Shown here: piece by piece, positions 1 through 8,939 of the stretch
Layout of the letters: the number at the start of each line of letters is the position of its first letter
How positions within the stretch are numbered: position 1 is the stretch's first letter
Assembly (NCBI RefSeq): GCF_017353175.1
Contig: NZ_JAFMYW010000002.1
Coordinates: 1,178,001 to 1,242,000, forward strand
DNA: 64,000 nt
Origin: Fibrella forsythiae
Lineage (GTDB): Bacteria; Bacteroidota; Bacteroidia; Cytophagales; Spirosomataceae
Reading direction: 5' to 3'
Notes under the pieces: model-generated
The model's input: only the letters and a program-made list of their open reading frames with translations
The model's database searches: none
What the model was told of the DNA's origin: nothing
Position numbers and translations under genes: made by a program

Positions 1-1
1 G

Positions 2-454
2 GTGAATGTGCGGTCGGCACAGGAGATGTATGAGGCCACTGCCGCAGCGTTTCCCAAGGCACACATAACAATTCTGAATGCCGCCGTGGCAGACTATACG
101 CCTGCTCACCCGGCAACCGAAAAAATTAAAAAGAAAGAGGCCGAGTTTGCAATTGAACTGACCAAAACCGTAGATATTGCCGCCACGCTGGGTACGTTGA
201 AACGCCCCGATCAGTTGATGATGGGCTTTGCGCTGGAGACAAACAACGAGCATGAACATGCGCTTGGAAAGCTCCATCGGAAAAATCTGGACTGGATCGT
301 GTTGAACTCATTACGTGATGCTGGCGCTGGTTTTGGGCACGACACCAACAAAATTACCGTTATGGATAGGCAGGAAACGGTTGCGGAGTTTGGTCTGAAA
401 ACCAAAGATGAAGTTGCCGCCGATCTGCTATCCATCATCGTACAAAAACTATAA
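2..454 (+). CDS. coaBC: Phosphopantothenoylcysteine decarboxylase/phosphopantothenate-cysteine ligase, C-terminal part (cut by window start)
   Basis: This is the CoaB (ligase) end of the bifunctional CoaBC enzyme. CoaB joins cysteine to 4'-phosphopantothenate using CTP, and CoaC then decarboxylates the product, in cytosolic coenzyme A synthesis. The visible 150 residues carry typical CoaB blocks: SAQEMYEA, AAVADYTP followed by KIKKKE, GFALET near residue 75, and KNLDWIVLNSL followed by a GAGFG..TNK segment. The reading frame is open to the left edge, so the CoaC domain and the start of CoaB lie outside the window. The gene is followed after 16 bases by a porD-family gene and then recN, an order common in Bacteroidota. 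Family assignment is certain; only the full length is unknown. Confidence 0.95.
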   Translation: MNVRSAQEMYEATAAAFPKAHITILNAAVADYTPAHPATEKIKKKEAEFAIELTKTVDIAATLGTLKRPDQLMMGFALETNNEHEHALGKLHRKNLDWIVLNSLRDAGAGFGHDTNKITVMDRQETVAEFGLKTKDEVAADLLSIIVQKL

Positions 455-470
455 GTAAACGCGCCTGACA

Positions 471-1382
471 ATGTCACGTATACTGTTCTTTATCAGTTTG
501 TTAATGGCTTCAATTGGCGCCCTGCAGGCCCAGGAGCTGAACTGCACCGTTACGCTGAATACCGATCAACTGGCTGCTGCCCAGAAAGCTGATCTGACCT
601 ACTTCAACCAGTTGCGGGGGGTAATTTCTGAATTCATGAATAATCGCCGCTGGTCTACCGATCAGTTTGCACCAAACGAGAAGATCAACTGCACACTGAC
701 AATTAACCTGATTCAGTCAACGGCCATTGGTGTGTTCAAAGGAAATGCCCAGCTAAGTGTGACTCGTCCGGTCTACGGTTCCAATTACCAGACAACCACG
801 CTCAGCTTCGTTGACCGGAATTTCGACTTTAGCTGGTTGCCCTCCCAGCCCTTTTTCTACCGCGAGAACCAGTATTCTGATGACCTGACGCAGTCGCTGG
901 CATTCTACGCCAATGTTATTCTGGCGGTTGATTACGATTCGTTCTCGCGTCAGGGCGGAAACGTATACATTCAGCGGGCGTTCCAGATCGTGAATGTGGC
1001 ACAGGCTGTATCGGATAATGGCGCATGGTCGGCCCAGGATAATAGCCGCAGAAACCGGTACTGGTTGATCGAAAATCTACAAAACCAGCAGGTTACGCCA
1101 TTTAGAGACGGGTTTTATGCCTATCATCGTTTAGGGCTCGACGCTTTCGCCAGTAACCCGATACAGGCCCGAAAATACACCATGGATTTGCTGACGAGCA
1201 TTCGGCAGATTACCTTGCAAAAGCCCGGAGCCGTACTGCTCAACTCCTTTTTCGACGCCAAGTCAGATGAACTGTTGAACATTATGGCCGAAGGCACCCG
1301 CGACGAACGTAAGCGCGCTTTTGATATGCTCTCATTTTTAGACCCGGGGAAAACAGAGAATTATAGACGGTTGTTAAACTGA
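471..1382 (+). CDS. porD: DUF4835 family protein, type IX secretion-associated PorD
   Basis: A 303-residue exported protein. It has an N-terminal signal peptide (about residues 1-20, ending LQAQ) followed by a globular domain that opens with ELNCTVTLN, typical of the DUF4835/PorD family. PorD is linked genetically to the type IX secretion and gliding machinery of Bacteroidota, but its biochemical role is not known. The segment with DFSWLPSQPFFYRENQYSD and the C-terminal FFDAKSDELLNI stretch fit the family. The gene sits between coaBC and recN and probably shares a transcript with coaBC. A palindromic intergenic repeat follows it. Family call is firm; the mechanism is not readable from sequence. 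Confidence 0.85.
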   Translation: MSRILFFISLLMASIGALQAQELNCTVTLNTDQLAAAQKADLTYFNQLRGVISEFMNNRRWSTDQFAPNEKINCTLTINLIQSTAIGVFKGNAQLSVTRPVYGSNYQTTTLSFVDRNFDFSWLPSQPFFYRENQYSDDLTQSLAFYANVILAVDYDSFSRQGGNVYIQRAFQIVNVAQAVSDNGAWSAQDNSRRNRYWLIENLQNQQVTPFRDGFYAYHRLGLDAFASNPIQARKYTMDLLTSIRQITLQKPGAVLLNSFFDAKSDELLNIMAEGTRDERKRAFDMLSFLDPGKTENYRRLLN

Positions 1383-1383
1383 C

Positions 1384-1482
1384 GTTTACTGTTTACAATT
1401 TTCTGTCTTTTGTTGCGCTGCTACATCAGGATGCTCGCTACGAGGCGGAGCAATAGAAGACAGAAAACTGTGAACCGTAAAC
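1384..1482. repeat. Imperfect intergenic palindrome, copy A
   Basis: Two arms of 33 bases (1384-1416 and 1450-1482) pair with about five mismatches around a 33-base centre. The 16-mer TTCTGTCTTTTGTTGC at 1401-1416 recurs exactly at 39484-39499 in a second palindromic intergenic element, so this is a dispersed intergenic repeat rather than a simple terminator. It lies between porD and recN, both on the plus strand. It may form a stable RNA hairpin. Confidence 0.6.
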
Positions 1483-1527
1483 GGATGTTGCCAACTTTTT
1501 CACCCCGGCTGATTGTTTCTTATTCGT

Positions 1528-3192
1528 ATGCTATCGCACTTATTGATTAAGAATTACGCGCTTATTGACCAACTGGAGATGGCGCCTGACCACGCTTTGA
1601 ATATCATCACGGGCGAAACAGGGGCAGGAAAATCCATTATGTTAGGAGCCATTGGGTTGTTATTAGGCAACCGGGCCGACACCCGCGTTTTGTACGATCC
1701 ATCGGTGAAATGTATCATTGAAGGGTCATTTGATGTATCTGGGTACGTTATCGAAACCATTTTCGAGGAAGAGGAACTGGACTTTGCCCCAACCTGCATT
1801 GTCCGCCGTGAAATTAGCCCCGCCGGTAAATCGCGCGCCTTCGTAAACGACACACCCGTGAATCTGGAAACCATGCGGCGTGTAACGAGCCAACTCATGG
1901 ACATCCACTCGCAGCATGATTCAGTGTTGCTGGGGTCAAATGAATATCAATTGCAGATCGTTGATACCTACGCACAGGATGACGACCGGCTACGAACATA
2001 CCGCGCCGACTACCAGACCTACCGGGAACGTCAAACGGTTTACGATCACCTGATGAACGAAGCCGGAGCCATGCGCCGGGAGTTTGATTACAATAACTTT
2101 CTCTATCAGGAACTGGCCAAGGCCAACCTACAGGCCGACGAGCAGGAAGTGCTAGAGCAGGAACTCAATGTACTGGAAAACGCGGGCGAGATTAAGGAGC
2201 GGTTACTGCTGGCTTCCGAATACCTCGACAATCCTGAACAATCGGTTGTGGCCCTGCTGAAAAGCGCGGTGGGTTGCCTGAATCAGGTAACTAAAGTAGC
2301 TGATCAGTACCGGGCGCTGCAGGAACGTGCCCAAAGTGCCCTGATCGAACTGCGCGATCTGGCTGATGAGATCAACACCGAGCAGGAAAGCGTTGAGATG
2401 GATGACAGCCGCACCGAAACTGTGCGCGAACGGCTGAACCTGATCTATCAGCTCCAGACCAAACACCAGGCGAAAGACGTTGCTACGCTCATTTCATTAC
2501 GGAACGAACTGGAGCAGAAGGTTAGCAAGGTGCTTAACCTTGATGATGAGATAGAGAAAGCTAAATCGAAAGCTGAGGTTGCTCAGAAGAAGATGACGGT
2601 GAGTGCCGAAGCGCTATCGAAAGTTCGGCTGTCGGTGTTGAAACCTATTGAGAAAGAGATTAAAGGGCTGCTGGATGATCTGGGGATGCCCAACGCATCG
2701 CTACAGATTCACGCCGAGCGGGGGCGGCCTACGCCAACGGGCATCGATACTGTATCGTTCCTGTTCAGTGCCAATAAAGGGGTGAAGCCACAGCAACTTA
2801 AAAATGTGGCGTCGGGTGGCGAATTCTCCCGACTGATGATGGCTATCAAATATATTCTGGCCAGCAAACGATCATTGCCCACCATCATTTTCGATGAAAT
2901 TGATACCGGTGTGTCAGGTGAGATTGCTATTAAAATGGGGCAGATGATGCGCGACATGGCGCACACCCACCAGCTTATATCCATCACTCACCTGCCCCAG
3001 ATCGCGGCGCAGGGCATGGCTCACTATTTTGTCTATAAAGATCATTCGGCCGCTAAAACGGTAAGCCGGGTACGTAAGCTTACCTTTGAGGAGCGTGTGC
3101 AGGAAATTGCCCAGATGATTGGTGGTAAGTCGCCGTCGCCAAGTGCCGTGAGTAGTGCCCGCGAAATATTAGAGCAAAATGCAACTGTTTAA
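1528..3192 (+). CDS. recN: DNA repair ATPase RecN
   Basis: RecN is an SMC-like ATPase that acts at DNA double-strand breaks during recombinational repair in the cytosol. The ATG at 1528 (MLSHLLIKNYALID) is preferred over the TTG 15 bases upstream because family members begin at this point, giving 554 residues, close to the family norm. The Walker A motif GETGAGKS is at about residues 29-36. The middle third (about 150-400) is charged and heptad-like, as expected for the coiled-coil arms. The ABC signature VASGGEFSR is near 427 and the Walker B segment IIFDEIDTG near 453-461. A lipoprotein gene starts six bases after the stop and may be co-transcribed. Confidence 0.96.
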   Translation: MLSHLLIKNYALIDQLEMAPDHALNIITGETGAGKSIMLGAIGLLLGNRADTRVLYDPSVKCIIEGSFDVSGYVIETIFEEEELDFAPTCIVRREISPAGKSRAFVNDTPVNLETMRRVTSQLMDIHSQHDSVLLGSNEYQLQIVDTYAQDDDRLRTYRADYQTYRERQTVYDHLMNEAGAMRREFDYNNFLYQELAKANLQADEQEVLEQELNVLENAGEIKERLLLASEYLDNPEQSVVALLKSAVGCLNQVTKVADQYRALQERAQSALIELRDLADEINTEQESVEMDDSRTETVRERLNLIYQLQTKHQAKDVATLISLRNELEQKVSKVLNLDDEIEKAKSKAEVAQKKMTVSAEALSKVRLSVLKPIEKEIKGLLDDLGMPNASLQIHAERGRPTPTGIDTVSFLFSANKGVKPQQLKNVASGGEFSRLMMAIKYILASKRSLPTIIFDEIDTGVSGEIAIKMGQMMRDMAHTHQLISITHLPQIAAQGMAHYFVYKDHSAAKTVSRVRKLTFEERVQEIAQMIGGKSPSPSAVSSAREILEQNATV

Positions 3193-3198
3193 TAATCA

Positions 3199-3678
3199 AT
3201 GAAAAACGTATTTATTGCCATTGGATTAGTGCTGGCCCTGACCGCCTGTGGTGCGAAAGAGAAAACTGGTCATGAAGGGCACGACATGGCCATGGCCGAA
3301 GACGGTACACCGATCGATAAAGCCGAAAAAGAAGTCCTTGCGGTCCATGATGAGGTAATGCCACGCATTGATAATGTCATGAAACTGAAGAAGGAACTGA
3401 ACGGCAAACTCACAGCTTTAGATAGTATACAGGGAACACCTACTGAGACTGTCCGGATTGATGAGCAGAAAGCGCAGCTACGTCAGCTGGTTCGCCACCT
3501 GACCGAAGCCGACAGCCTTATGATGGATTGGATGGGCCAGTATCATGGCGATACCCTGAAGAAATTGCCTGAAGCCGATGCCCTGCGTTATCTGGCTGAA
3601 CAGAAGCAACTTATCAATAATGCAAAAGCAAAAATTAATCAGAGTATCCAGCAGGCTCAGACCTACCTTAAACAGTAG
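3199..3678 (+). CDS. Small lipoprotein of unknown function
   Basis: A 159-residue lipoprotein. A short signal peptide ends in the lipobox LTAC (Cys 17), so the mature protein should be anchored by lipid. The start of the mature chain has a His/Met-rich patch (HEGHDMAM), which could bind metal. The rest is charged, helical and heptad-rich, with two predicted helices separated near residue 80. Such proteins are often labelled 'viral A-type inclusion protein' in Bacteroidota, but that name says nothing about function. It directly precedes, and at its 3' end overlaps, an SCO-type copper chaperone gene, which is followed by a cytochrome c, so a role in copper handling or respiration is possible (inference). 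Confidence 0.75.
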   Translation: MKNVFIAIGLVLALTACGAKEKTGHEGHDMAMAEDGTPIDKAEKEVLAVHDEVMPRIDNVMKLKKELNGKLTALDSIQGTPTETVRIDEQKAQLRQLVRHLTEADSLMMDWMGQYHGDTLKKLPEADALRYLAEQKQLINNAKAKINQSIQQAQTYLKQ

Positions 3679-4321
3679 TTCCATTGCCCGGCTGGCAGTA
3701 CTTGCACCAGCTATTGGCCTGCTTCTGGGAATGGCTGGCTGCACACAAACGGATAAGCTGCCCATCCTGGGCGAGCGCGAAGCGGTGACAAAACAGGTTG
3801 ATGGTAAAACCGTTACTGACTCCGTTTATCACACCATTCCCGATTTTAAGTTTGTCAGTCAGAACGGGGATACCGTGACGGCAGCAACGGTCAGCGGTAA
3901 AATCTACGTTGCCGATTTCTTTTTTACGTCGTGCCCCACCATCTGCCCGAAAATGAAAACGCAGTTGAAGCGGGTGTACGAACGTTTCAAGACCAATCCG
4001 GAGGTGCTGTTACTCTCGCATACGATTGACCCGGCCCATGACTCGGTTCCGGTGCTGAAGGAATTTGCTCAGGAGTTGGGCGTGTCTGGCAAAAACTGGT
4101 TATTCGTTACCGGCGACCGCGATAAAATCTATGACATTGGCCAGAACAGCTACATGGTTACGGCACAGGCCGATTCGTCGGCACCGGGTGGGGTAGTGCA
4201 TAGCGGCGCCTTTATTCTGGTCGATAAAAACCGTCACATCCGGGGAATTTATGACGGAACAACCGAGTCGGGCGTCGATAAATTGATGACCGACATGGAT
4301 AAACTATTAACGGAGAAATAA
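3620..4321 (+). CDS. SCO1/SenC family copper chaperone lipoprotein
   Basis: A thioredoxin-fold protein that delivers copper to, or reduces thiols of, the Cu-A centre of cytochrome oxidase. Numbering from the ATG at 3620 (233 residues), the copper ligands are the CPTIC pair Cys 105 and Cys 109, and His 194 in VVHSGAFILVD. A hydrophobic segment ends in a lipobox-like GMAGC (Cys 41), suggesting lipid anchoring on the periplasmic side. The start is uncertain: an in-frame ATG lies at 3578, and both starts overlap the upstream lipoprotein gene. A cytochrome c gene follows 43 bases later, so the three form a respiratory assembly cluster. Confidence 0.88.
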   Translation: MQKQKLIRVSSRLRPTLNSSSIARLAVLAPAIGLLLGMAGCTQTDKLPILGEREAVTKQVDGKTVTDSVYHTIPDFKFVSQNGDTVTAATVSGKIYVADFFFTSCPTICPKMKTQLKRVYERFKTNPEVLLLSHTIDPAHDSVPVLKEFAQELGVSGKNWLFVTGDRDKIYDIGQNSYMVTAQADSSAPGGVVHSGAFILVDKNRHIRGIYDGTTESGVDKLMTDMDKLLTEK

Positions 4322-4364
4322 CCACTATCGACTGGATACTTAGCTTAGGCTGAGGTACGTAATC

Positions 4365-4805
4365 ATGCCGACACTTCCTGGAAAATCGATTTTAACTTTT
4401 TCCCTGTTCAGCCTAGGACTTCTCTCAACCTTTTTTTCCTGCCAGAGCGACGAAGAAACCAAACGGCAGAAATACATTACCGAAGGCATTTTATTATATC
4501 GCAGGAACTGTGCTAACTGCCACCAGGCCGATGGGGCAGGGCTGGCCGGTTTGTACCCTCCATTAGCCAACTCAGATTATCTGGCGAAAAATAAACAGGC
4601 GGTTATTTGCTCAATACGTTACGGTCAGCAAGGGCCGATTGTTGTGAATGGCAAGACGTATAACCGGATTATGCCGCCTCAGCTACAGTTAAGCGCGCTG
4701 GAAGTAGCCGAAATTACCACGTACATCTACAGCCAGTGGGGTAACGACAAACGTCTCGTTACGGGCAAAGAGGCCGAGCGCCTTTTAGAAAAATGCGCGA
4801 GATGA
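4365..4805 (+). CDS. Class I cytochrome c lipoprotein
   Basis: A 146-residue single-haem cytochrome c. A signal peptide ends near FFSC (Cys 26), giving a probable lipoprotein. Haem attachment is CANCH at residues 49-53, and the distal Met ligand is most likely Met 103 in the IMPP motif. The domain is small (about residues 38-135), like electron shuttles fused to or serving cytochrome oxidases. It follows an SCO copper chaperone, which supports a role in electron delivery to a terminal oxidase, although no oxidase subunit is in the window. A copy of the GGTACGT genome word lies just upstream of the start. Confidence 0.88.
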   Translation: MPTLPGKSILTFSLFSLGLLSTFFSCQSDEETKRQKYITEGILLYRRNCANCHQADGAGLAGLYPPLANSDYLAKNKQAVICSIRYGQQGPIVVNGKTYNRIMPPQLQLSALEVAEITTYIYSQWGNDKRLVTGKEAERLLEKCAR

Positions 4806-4855
4806 ATAACCGCCCCACGCAATGTCGGTCTTCCCAGGTAAGTGTGCAGGAGGTA

Positions 4856-5443
4856 TTAAATGCCGCCTTCCAGATTGAAAACGCCGGTGGGTTTACGAAT
4901 TGAGTAGCGTGAAAAATCCTGATTGGCATCAAGACCGAGCCCATACAGTTTTTCGCCGGTTAACTGGCTTGAAACAACAACGCGGGTTTCGGTATATACC
5001 TTCTTTGTATTGGGGTTCCAGTTCAGCAGGTTGGTTTGGAGTTTCTCCTGCTTGGCTTTGTTGATCACCACTACATGGCCCATCACCGTGTACAGATCCT
5101 TTGCTTTGTCGTATTTGCCGGAATCAGAACGAAGGGTTGTTACTATCTGTGAGCCAGTAGGGTCGTAGAAATCAATAAAGACTTCTTTCGGGTATTTACG
5201 ATCATCATTGATGAATCGTAACTGGCGTTCCGTTGTCAGCTTTACACGCATCATCGCTGATTCGCTGTAGAGCAGTTTCACATTGTTGATCTCTTCAATT
5301 GGCCCCTTATAGGCTACGGCTTTAACAGGCTTTTTATCTTCTTCGCAGGAGGTGAGAGAAGCAAGCAGCGCCAACAGGCCAACAACGATTAAGCCAAAAT
5401 AGTGAGAATGTGTTGGATGCGGTATTGGTTGTTTATGTGTCAT
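4856..5443 (-). CDS. lptC: LPS export ABC transporter periplasmic protein LptC
   Basis: LptC is the membrane-anchored periplasmic part of the Lpt bridge that moves lipopolysaccharide from the inner to the outer membrane. The start at 5443 (MTHKQPIP) gives 195 residues; an in-frame ATG 15 codons upstream (5488) is also possible. A hydrophobic segment ends in LTSC, so in this lineage the protein looks lipid-anchored. The rest is the beta-rich LptC fold, with the SAMMRVKLTTERQLRF and SDSGKYDKAKDLYTVMGHVVV segments characteristic of the family. It is the last gene of a minus-strand block after an outer membrane protein gene and coaX, an order seen in many Bacteroidota. Confidence 0.85.
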   Translation of the reverse strand: MTHKQPIPHPTHSHYFGLIVVGLLALLASLTSCEEDKKPVKAVAYKGPIEEINNVKLLYSESAMMRVKLTTERQLRFINDDRKYPKEVFIDFYDPTGSQIVTTLRSDSGKYDKAKDLYTVMGHVVVINKAKQEKLQTNLLNWNPNTKKVYTETRVVVSSQLTGEKLYGLGLDANQDFSRYSIRKPTGVFNLEGGI

Positions 5444-5505
5444 CTGACGCAAAAATTCAGTGCTGAACGATAAACAGTCGCGGTGCAATTCGGTTCATGT
5501 CTCCC

Positions 5506-6789
5506 TTAGTCGATTACCGTTTTACGGAACCACCAGTCGTTGAGTGAGAAGCCTATTGCTACTTTAAAATATTTCTCCCGAATCTGAGCGCCCGTGAGTA
5601 CGCCGCGTTGCCCGCCAACCACGGCAACGTTGATGTGATTTACGAAATAGGCGCCCACCGGAATAGAAAAGCCGAGACTACCATTTACATCGTTTAGCTG
5701 TACGCCGTTTACCTGATAAGGAAGCTTATTATACTGAAGCCCGGCCCGATAGGTGATCAGGTCGCGGTAGCGGGTAGAGGTTGGTTTGGGTGTATACTCG
5801 AGACCGATCGACGAGTGGAACCCGTCGCGCAGGTTGCCGGGCTGATCCGTAATTGTTCTGAACTGGCTCCACGACTGCATACCTGCCTCGACACCAACTG
5901 CCAGCTTATTGCCTTTTTCGAGCGTGATGCCAAACTGGATGTGCTGTGGAAGAGGCACGTGGCCATCTGAGTTTACGCGCAATGTATCGCTGCCCGATAT
6001 GACCGTTCCGCTTGACGAAATCTGTTGGTAAACGTCCGTTTCGGTGCCGCTTAAGCTCGATTTAGGAGCGAAGGTAGCCCCAATGTTCAGTACGTAATCC
6101 TTCCCCAGCGACGGACGCCAGGCCGCACCCAGGTTCCAGACAATGTCGCTGTAGTTCACTTTGTTGATTCGTGAGGTGGTGATATCAGACGACGAATTGA
6201 TCAGCACCTGCGCATCAGATTGGGCCGAAATGTTGCCAAAAATGAATGAGGCATCAGCACCCAGGTAGATATTCTTGCCCAGTCGAACACCGTTGCTGAT
6301 CGACGCCCGGTTGAGGGCTCCCCGGCCACTGTAATCAAACTGGGTTTCATAGATAGTGCCCGGAATTTTGCCGTACGTGCGTGACTTGTAATCGACATAG
6401 CTGTAGGGCCGGAGGCTAATCGACGTATTCCAACGCGACGACAACGGGAATGCCAGTGCCAGGTAGCTTAGATTAGCGCCAAAATCGCGTTGCGTGAGTG
6501 GCTCGTTTACTACCAGTTGGCTGATCGTCTTCTGTTGCCCTAACAGGCCGATCTCGAAAATGGTGAATCGGCTGCGCCGGGCCAGCAGTGCCGGGTTTTG
6601 GCTATTGAGGTAGAAGGGGCTGGCGTAGCTAACACCAACGCCGCCCATACCAATATTGGCGACATTGGTGGCTGGCAAAATTTCGCCGAGGCCTAAGGCA
6701 GAATAAGGAGAATTGCCGAGGCCCTGTGCCTGTAACGTATGGGTAGCCAGCAGGCTAAGGCCAGCGGCCAGAAGAATTAACTTTTTCAC
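5506..6789 (-). CDS. Outer membrane beta-barrel protein
   Basis: A 427-residue protein with a signal peptide (about 1-21, ending LQAQ) and alternating beta-strands throughout, ending in an aromatic-rich final strand (NDWWFRKTVID). The N-terminal GNSPYSALGLGE and GMGGVGVSY motifs are common in Bacteroidota barrel proteins distantly related to FadL and PorV. No transport substrate can be read from it. It lies between coaX and lptC on the same strand and is probably co-transcribed with them, so a role in the outer membrane lipid layer is plausible but unproven. Confidence 0.8.
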   Translation of the reverse strand: MKKLILLAAGLSLLATHTLQAQGLGNSPYSALGLGEILPATNVANIGMGGVGVSYASPFYLNSQNPALLARRSRFTIFEIGLLGQQKTISQLVVNEPLTQRDFGANLSYLALAFPLSSRWNTSISLRPYSYVDYKSRTYGKIPGTIYETQFDYSGRGALNRASISNGVRLGKNIYLGADASFIFGNISAQSDAQVLINSSSDITTSRINKVNYSDIVWNLGAAWRPSLGKDYVLNIGATFAPKSSLSGTETDVYQQISSSGTVISGSDTLRVNSDGHVPLPQHIQFGITLEKGNKLAVGVEAGMQSWSQFRTITDQPGNLRDGFHSSIGLEYTPKPTSTRYRDLITYRAGLQYNKLPYQVNGVQLNDVNGSLGFSIPVGAYFVNHINVAVVGGQRGVLTGAQIREKYFKVAIGFSLNDWWFRKTVID

Positions 6790-6843
6790 AAAAAATCGTG
6801 TCAGATGCCGGTTGGTTTCGATCAGATTATAAAAACGGCGGCA

Positions 6844-7584
6844 TTACGGTTGCAGATTGGTCAACATAATGCGGTTTAGGCCTTGCAATACCAACTCCGG
6901 TACTGCAAATATACCCGGTTTCAAGCGGTTTATGAACAATGGTCCATCCCCTCCGCACAGGATGACCCGAAGATCTTCGTAACAGTTGGTATATTCTTCG
7001 ATGATTCCCGCCAGTTCAAGCGTCATACCGTTCATGGCACCACTCAGCATGGCCTCGCGCGTGTTGCGGGCCGTCAGTAGCGGCCAGGCTTCGGTGCCAG
7101 GTACGTTGTCGAGCAGAGGCAGGCGTGCGGTAAATGTGTGCATGGCCTGCAAACGCATTCTCAGGCCGGGCGAAATAAGGCCACCCTGAAAGGTGCCGTC
7201 AGCCGAAACAAAATCAGCGGTGATACACGTACCCAGGTCCAGTATCAGGCAGTTCTGAGCGGGAAATAGGTGTACGGCCCCCACCGCCGCCGCCAGTCGG
7301 TCGGCTCCTAGCGTACGAGGTGTTTCATAGGCATTGCGGATCGGAATGGGTAGGTCGGGCGTGAGTAACAGCCAGTTAGCGCCACCGTCGAACGCATTCA
7401 ACAGCGTGCGAAGTTCATCGGCCGGGCGGCTGGTCGACGAGGCCATGACGTACCTGGGTGGTGATTTGACCAGCGCATCGCCCAGCGCTTCGGCAGATAC
7501 GTACCTGGCTGTTTCAACAAGGGTATTACCCTCGAACCAACCTGCCTTTATGCGTGTATTTCCCCAGTCAATGACAAGGTTCAT
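6844..7584 (-). CDS. coaX: Type III pantothenate kinase
   Basis: CoaX phosphorylates pantothenate using ATP in the first step of coenzyme A synthesis. The 246-residue length is typical. Acetate-kinase-fold signatures are in order: DWGNTRIK at residues 6-13 (phosphate loop), GADRL at 93-97, DLGTCITAD at 116-124 and GGLISPG at 134-140. The ATG start at 7584 immediately precedes the DWGNT motif, so it is well fixed. Together with coaBC at the left edge, the window carries two separate coenzyme A loci. It heads the coaX-barrel protein-lptC block. Confidence 0.95.
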   Translation of the reverse strand: MNLVIDWGNTRIKAGWFEGNTLVETARYVSAEALGDALVKSPPRYVMASSTSRPADELRTLLNAFDGGANWLLLTPDLPIPIRNAYETPRTLGADRLAAAVGAVHLFPAQNCLILDLGTCITADFVSADGTFQGGLISPGLRMRLQAMHTFTARLPLLDNVPGTEAWPLLTARNTREAMLSGAMNGMTLELAGIIEEYTNCYEDLRVILCGGDGPLFINRLKPGIFAVPELVLQGLNRIMLTNLQP

Positions 7585-7735
7585 GTCGTAAATTTTCAGT
7601 CTATCTAGTGTAATTGCTTCGCTGGTCTACGGGTATCTGCGGAAAGGTAATTCCACAGGAAATTGACTGCTGCTCTATTCAGAACGTCGAATGGTATCGG
7701 CTAACGGGCTTTTTTAACAAACTTTGTGAAATCCT

Positions 7736-8437
7736 ATGCCAACACTCTATCTGATTCCGACGCCGCTTGCTCCTGATACGGCCTCGCAGGTGCTAACGCC
7801 GCCAATTCCCGAGGTGATTACTCGTCTAGACTGCTTTTTTGTGGAGGAACTGCGTACCGCCCGCCGGTTCATCAGCAGCCTGCGCACGGGACGTATCATT
7901 GACGAAACAACGTTTTTTGAACTGCATAAAGATACGCCGGAAGCCGACACCAAACGGCAACTGACCGATCTGCTGGCTCTTAACCGGGATGCGGGTATTT
8001 TATCAGAGGCGGGGTGCCCCGGCGTGGCCGATCCCGGGGCTGTGGCCGTTAGGCTGGCTCATCAACTGGGCTTTTGGGTAGAACCCTTAGTGGGGCCGTC
8101 ATCGATTCTTCTGGCCCTGATGGCCTCTGGAATGAGCGGACAATCATTTGTTTTTCATGGTTACTTGCCAATCGATAGGGGGGAACGGAGCCGGACACTA
8201 AAACAACTGGAAACGGATGCCCGTAAGAAGCAGCAGACACAGATTTTCATGGAAACGCCCTACCGCAACAATGCGCTCCTGGCTGACTTACTGGCCACTT
8301 GCCTGCCCGACACACGCCTGTGTATCGCCGCCAATGTAACGGCTCCTGATGCGCTGATACAGACAAAACCAATAAAGCAGTGGAAAATGACTATACCAGA
8401 TCTTCATAAAAAGCCTACTATCTTTTTGCTGTTTTGA
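7736..8437 (+). CDS. SAM-dependent methyltransferase, RsmI/tetrapyrrole methylase family
   Basis: A 233-residue tetrapyrrole-methylase-fold enzyme related to RsmI, which 2'-O-methylates C1402 of 16S rRNA. It begins with LYLIPTPLAP (RsmI has a similar LYVVATPIGN-type start), contains LSEAGCPGVADPG around residues 90-102 (the SAM-site segment) and PLVGPSSILLALMASG, and ends with the short TIFLLF strand. It is shorter than classical RsmI and lacks its C-terminal extension, like the second RsmI-like paralogue common in Bacteroidota. Its exact substrate is therefore uncertain. It is divergent from coaX and stands alone. Confidence 0.85.
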   Translation: MPTLYLIPTPLAPDTASQVLTPPIPEVITRLDCFFVEELRTARRFISSLRTGRIIDETTFFELHKDTPEADTKRQLTDLLALNRDAGILSEAGCPGVADPGAVAVRLAHQLGFWVEPLVGPSSILLALMASGMSGQSFVFHGYLPIDRGERSRTLKQLETDARKKQQTQIFMETPYRNNALLADLLATCLPDTRLCIAANVTAPDALIQTKPIKQWKMTIPDLHKKPTIFLLF

Positions 8438-8508
8438 TCAGCAGCAAATCTGATAAGAGGTGAACTGCCCCAGTAGGCAGTAAGGGGGAGCAATATCTGC
8501 CAGACAAA

Positions 8509-8776
8509 CTATTGAAACAGAAGTTGGCCGTTTGGCTCGTAGCTCACCTGCCCTTCCACAAGCGTACTATCAACCGGCCTGACAGCTGCATTGGGCCGGG
8601 AGGGAAGAGCCGTCGCCCGTTCCAGTGGCTATAGACATTACGTAGCGCATCGGTTGTGCATAAACAGCATGAACTGACAGGAGTGCGCCCAGCAGCAAAA
8701 TAAGATGAAGAAAGGTGTTATCGGAGGTTGAACAGGTATCAGAAAACGTATACTGTTCAGGATTTACCCGGTTCAT
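8509..8776 (-). pseudogene. Possible decayed small secreted protein gene
   Basis: On the minus strand a frame starting at 8776 encodes a hydrophobic, signal-like stretch (LILLLGALLSVHAVYAQ) and then becomes low-complexity. The neighbouring frame from about 8627 down to a stop at 8509-8511 encodes a normal-looking peptide (ending VSYEPNGQLLFQ). One frameshift would join a signal peptide to a short mature chain. This may be a broken gene, a sequencing error or chance. The surrounding 8438-8957 stretch contains no other recognisable gene. Confidence 0.25.
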
Positions 8777-8939
8777 TGATCAACCTTCCCGAAAAAACGG
8801 AGGCCTTTGTTAACCAACCTCCCTAAAACCTCCTTTTATAAAGATGATTGCCATTGGCCGAAGGGTAAACAAACACAACTGCATGACCATATAACCACTT
8901 GTCAATTGCGGGCTTCGTCAATCATGCCCGGCAATTTCG

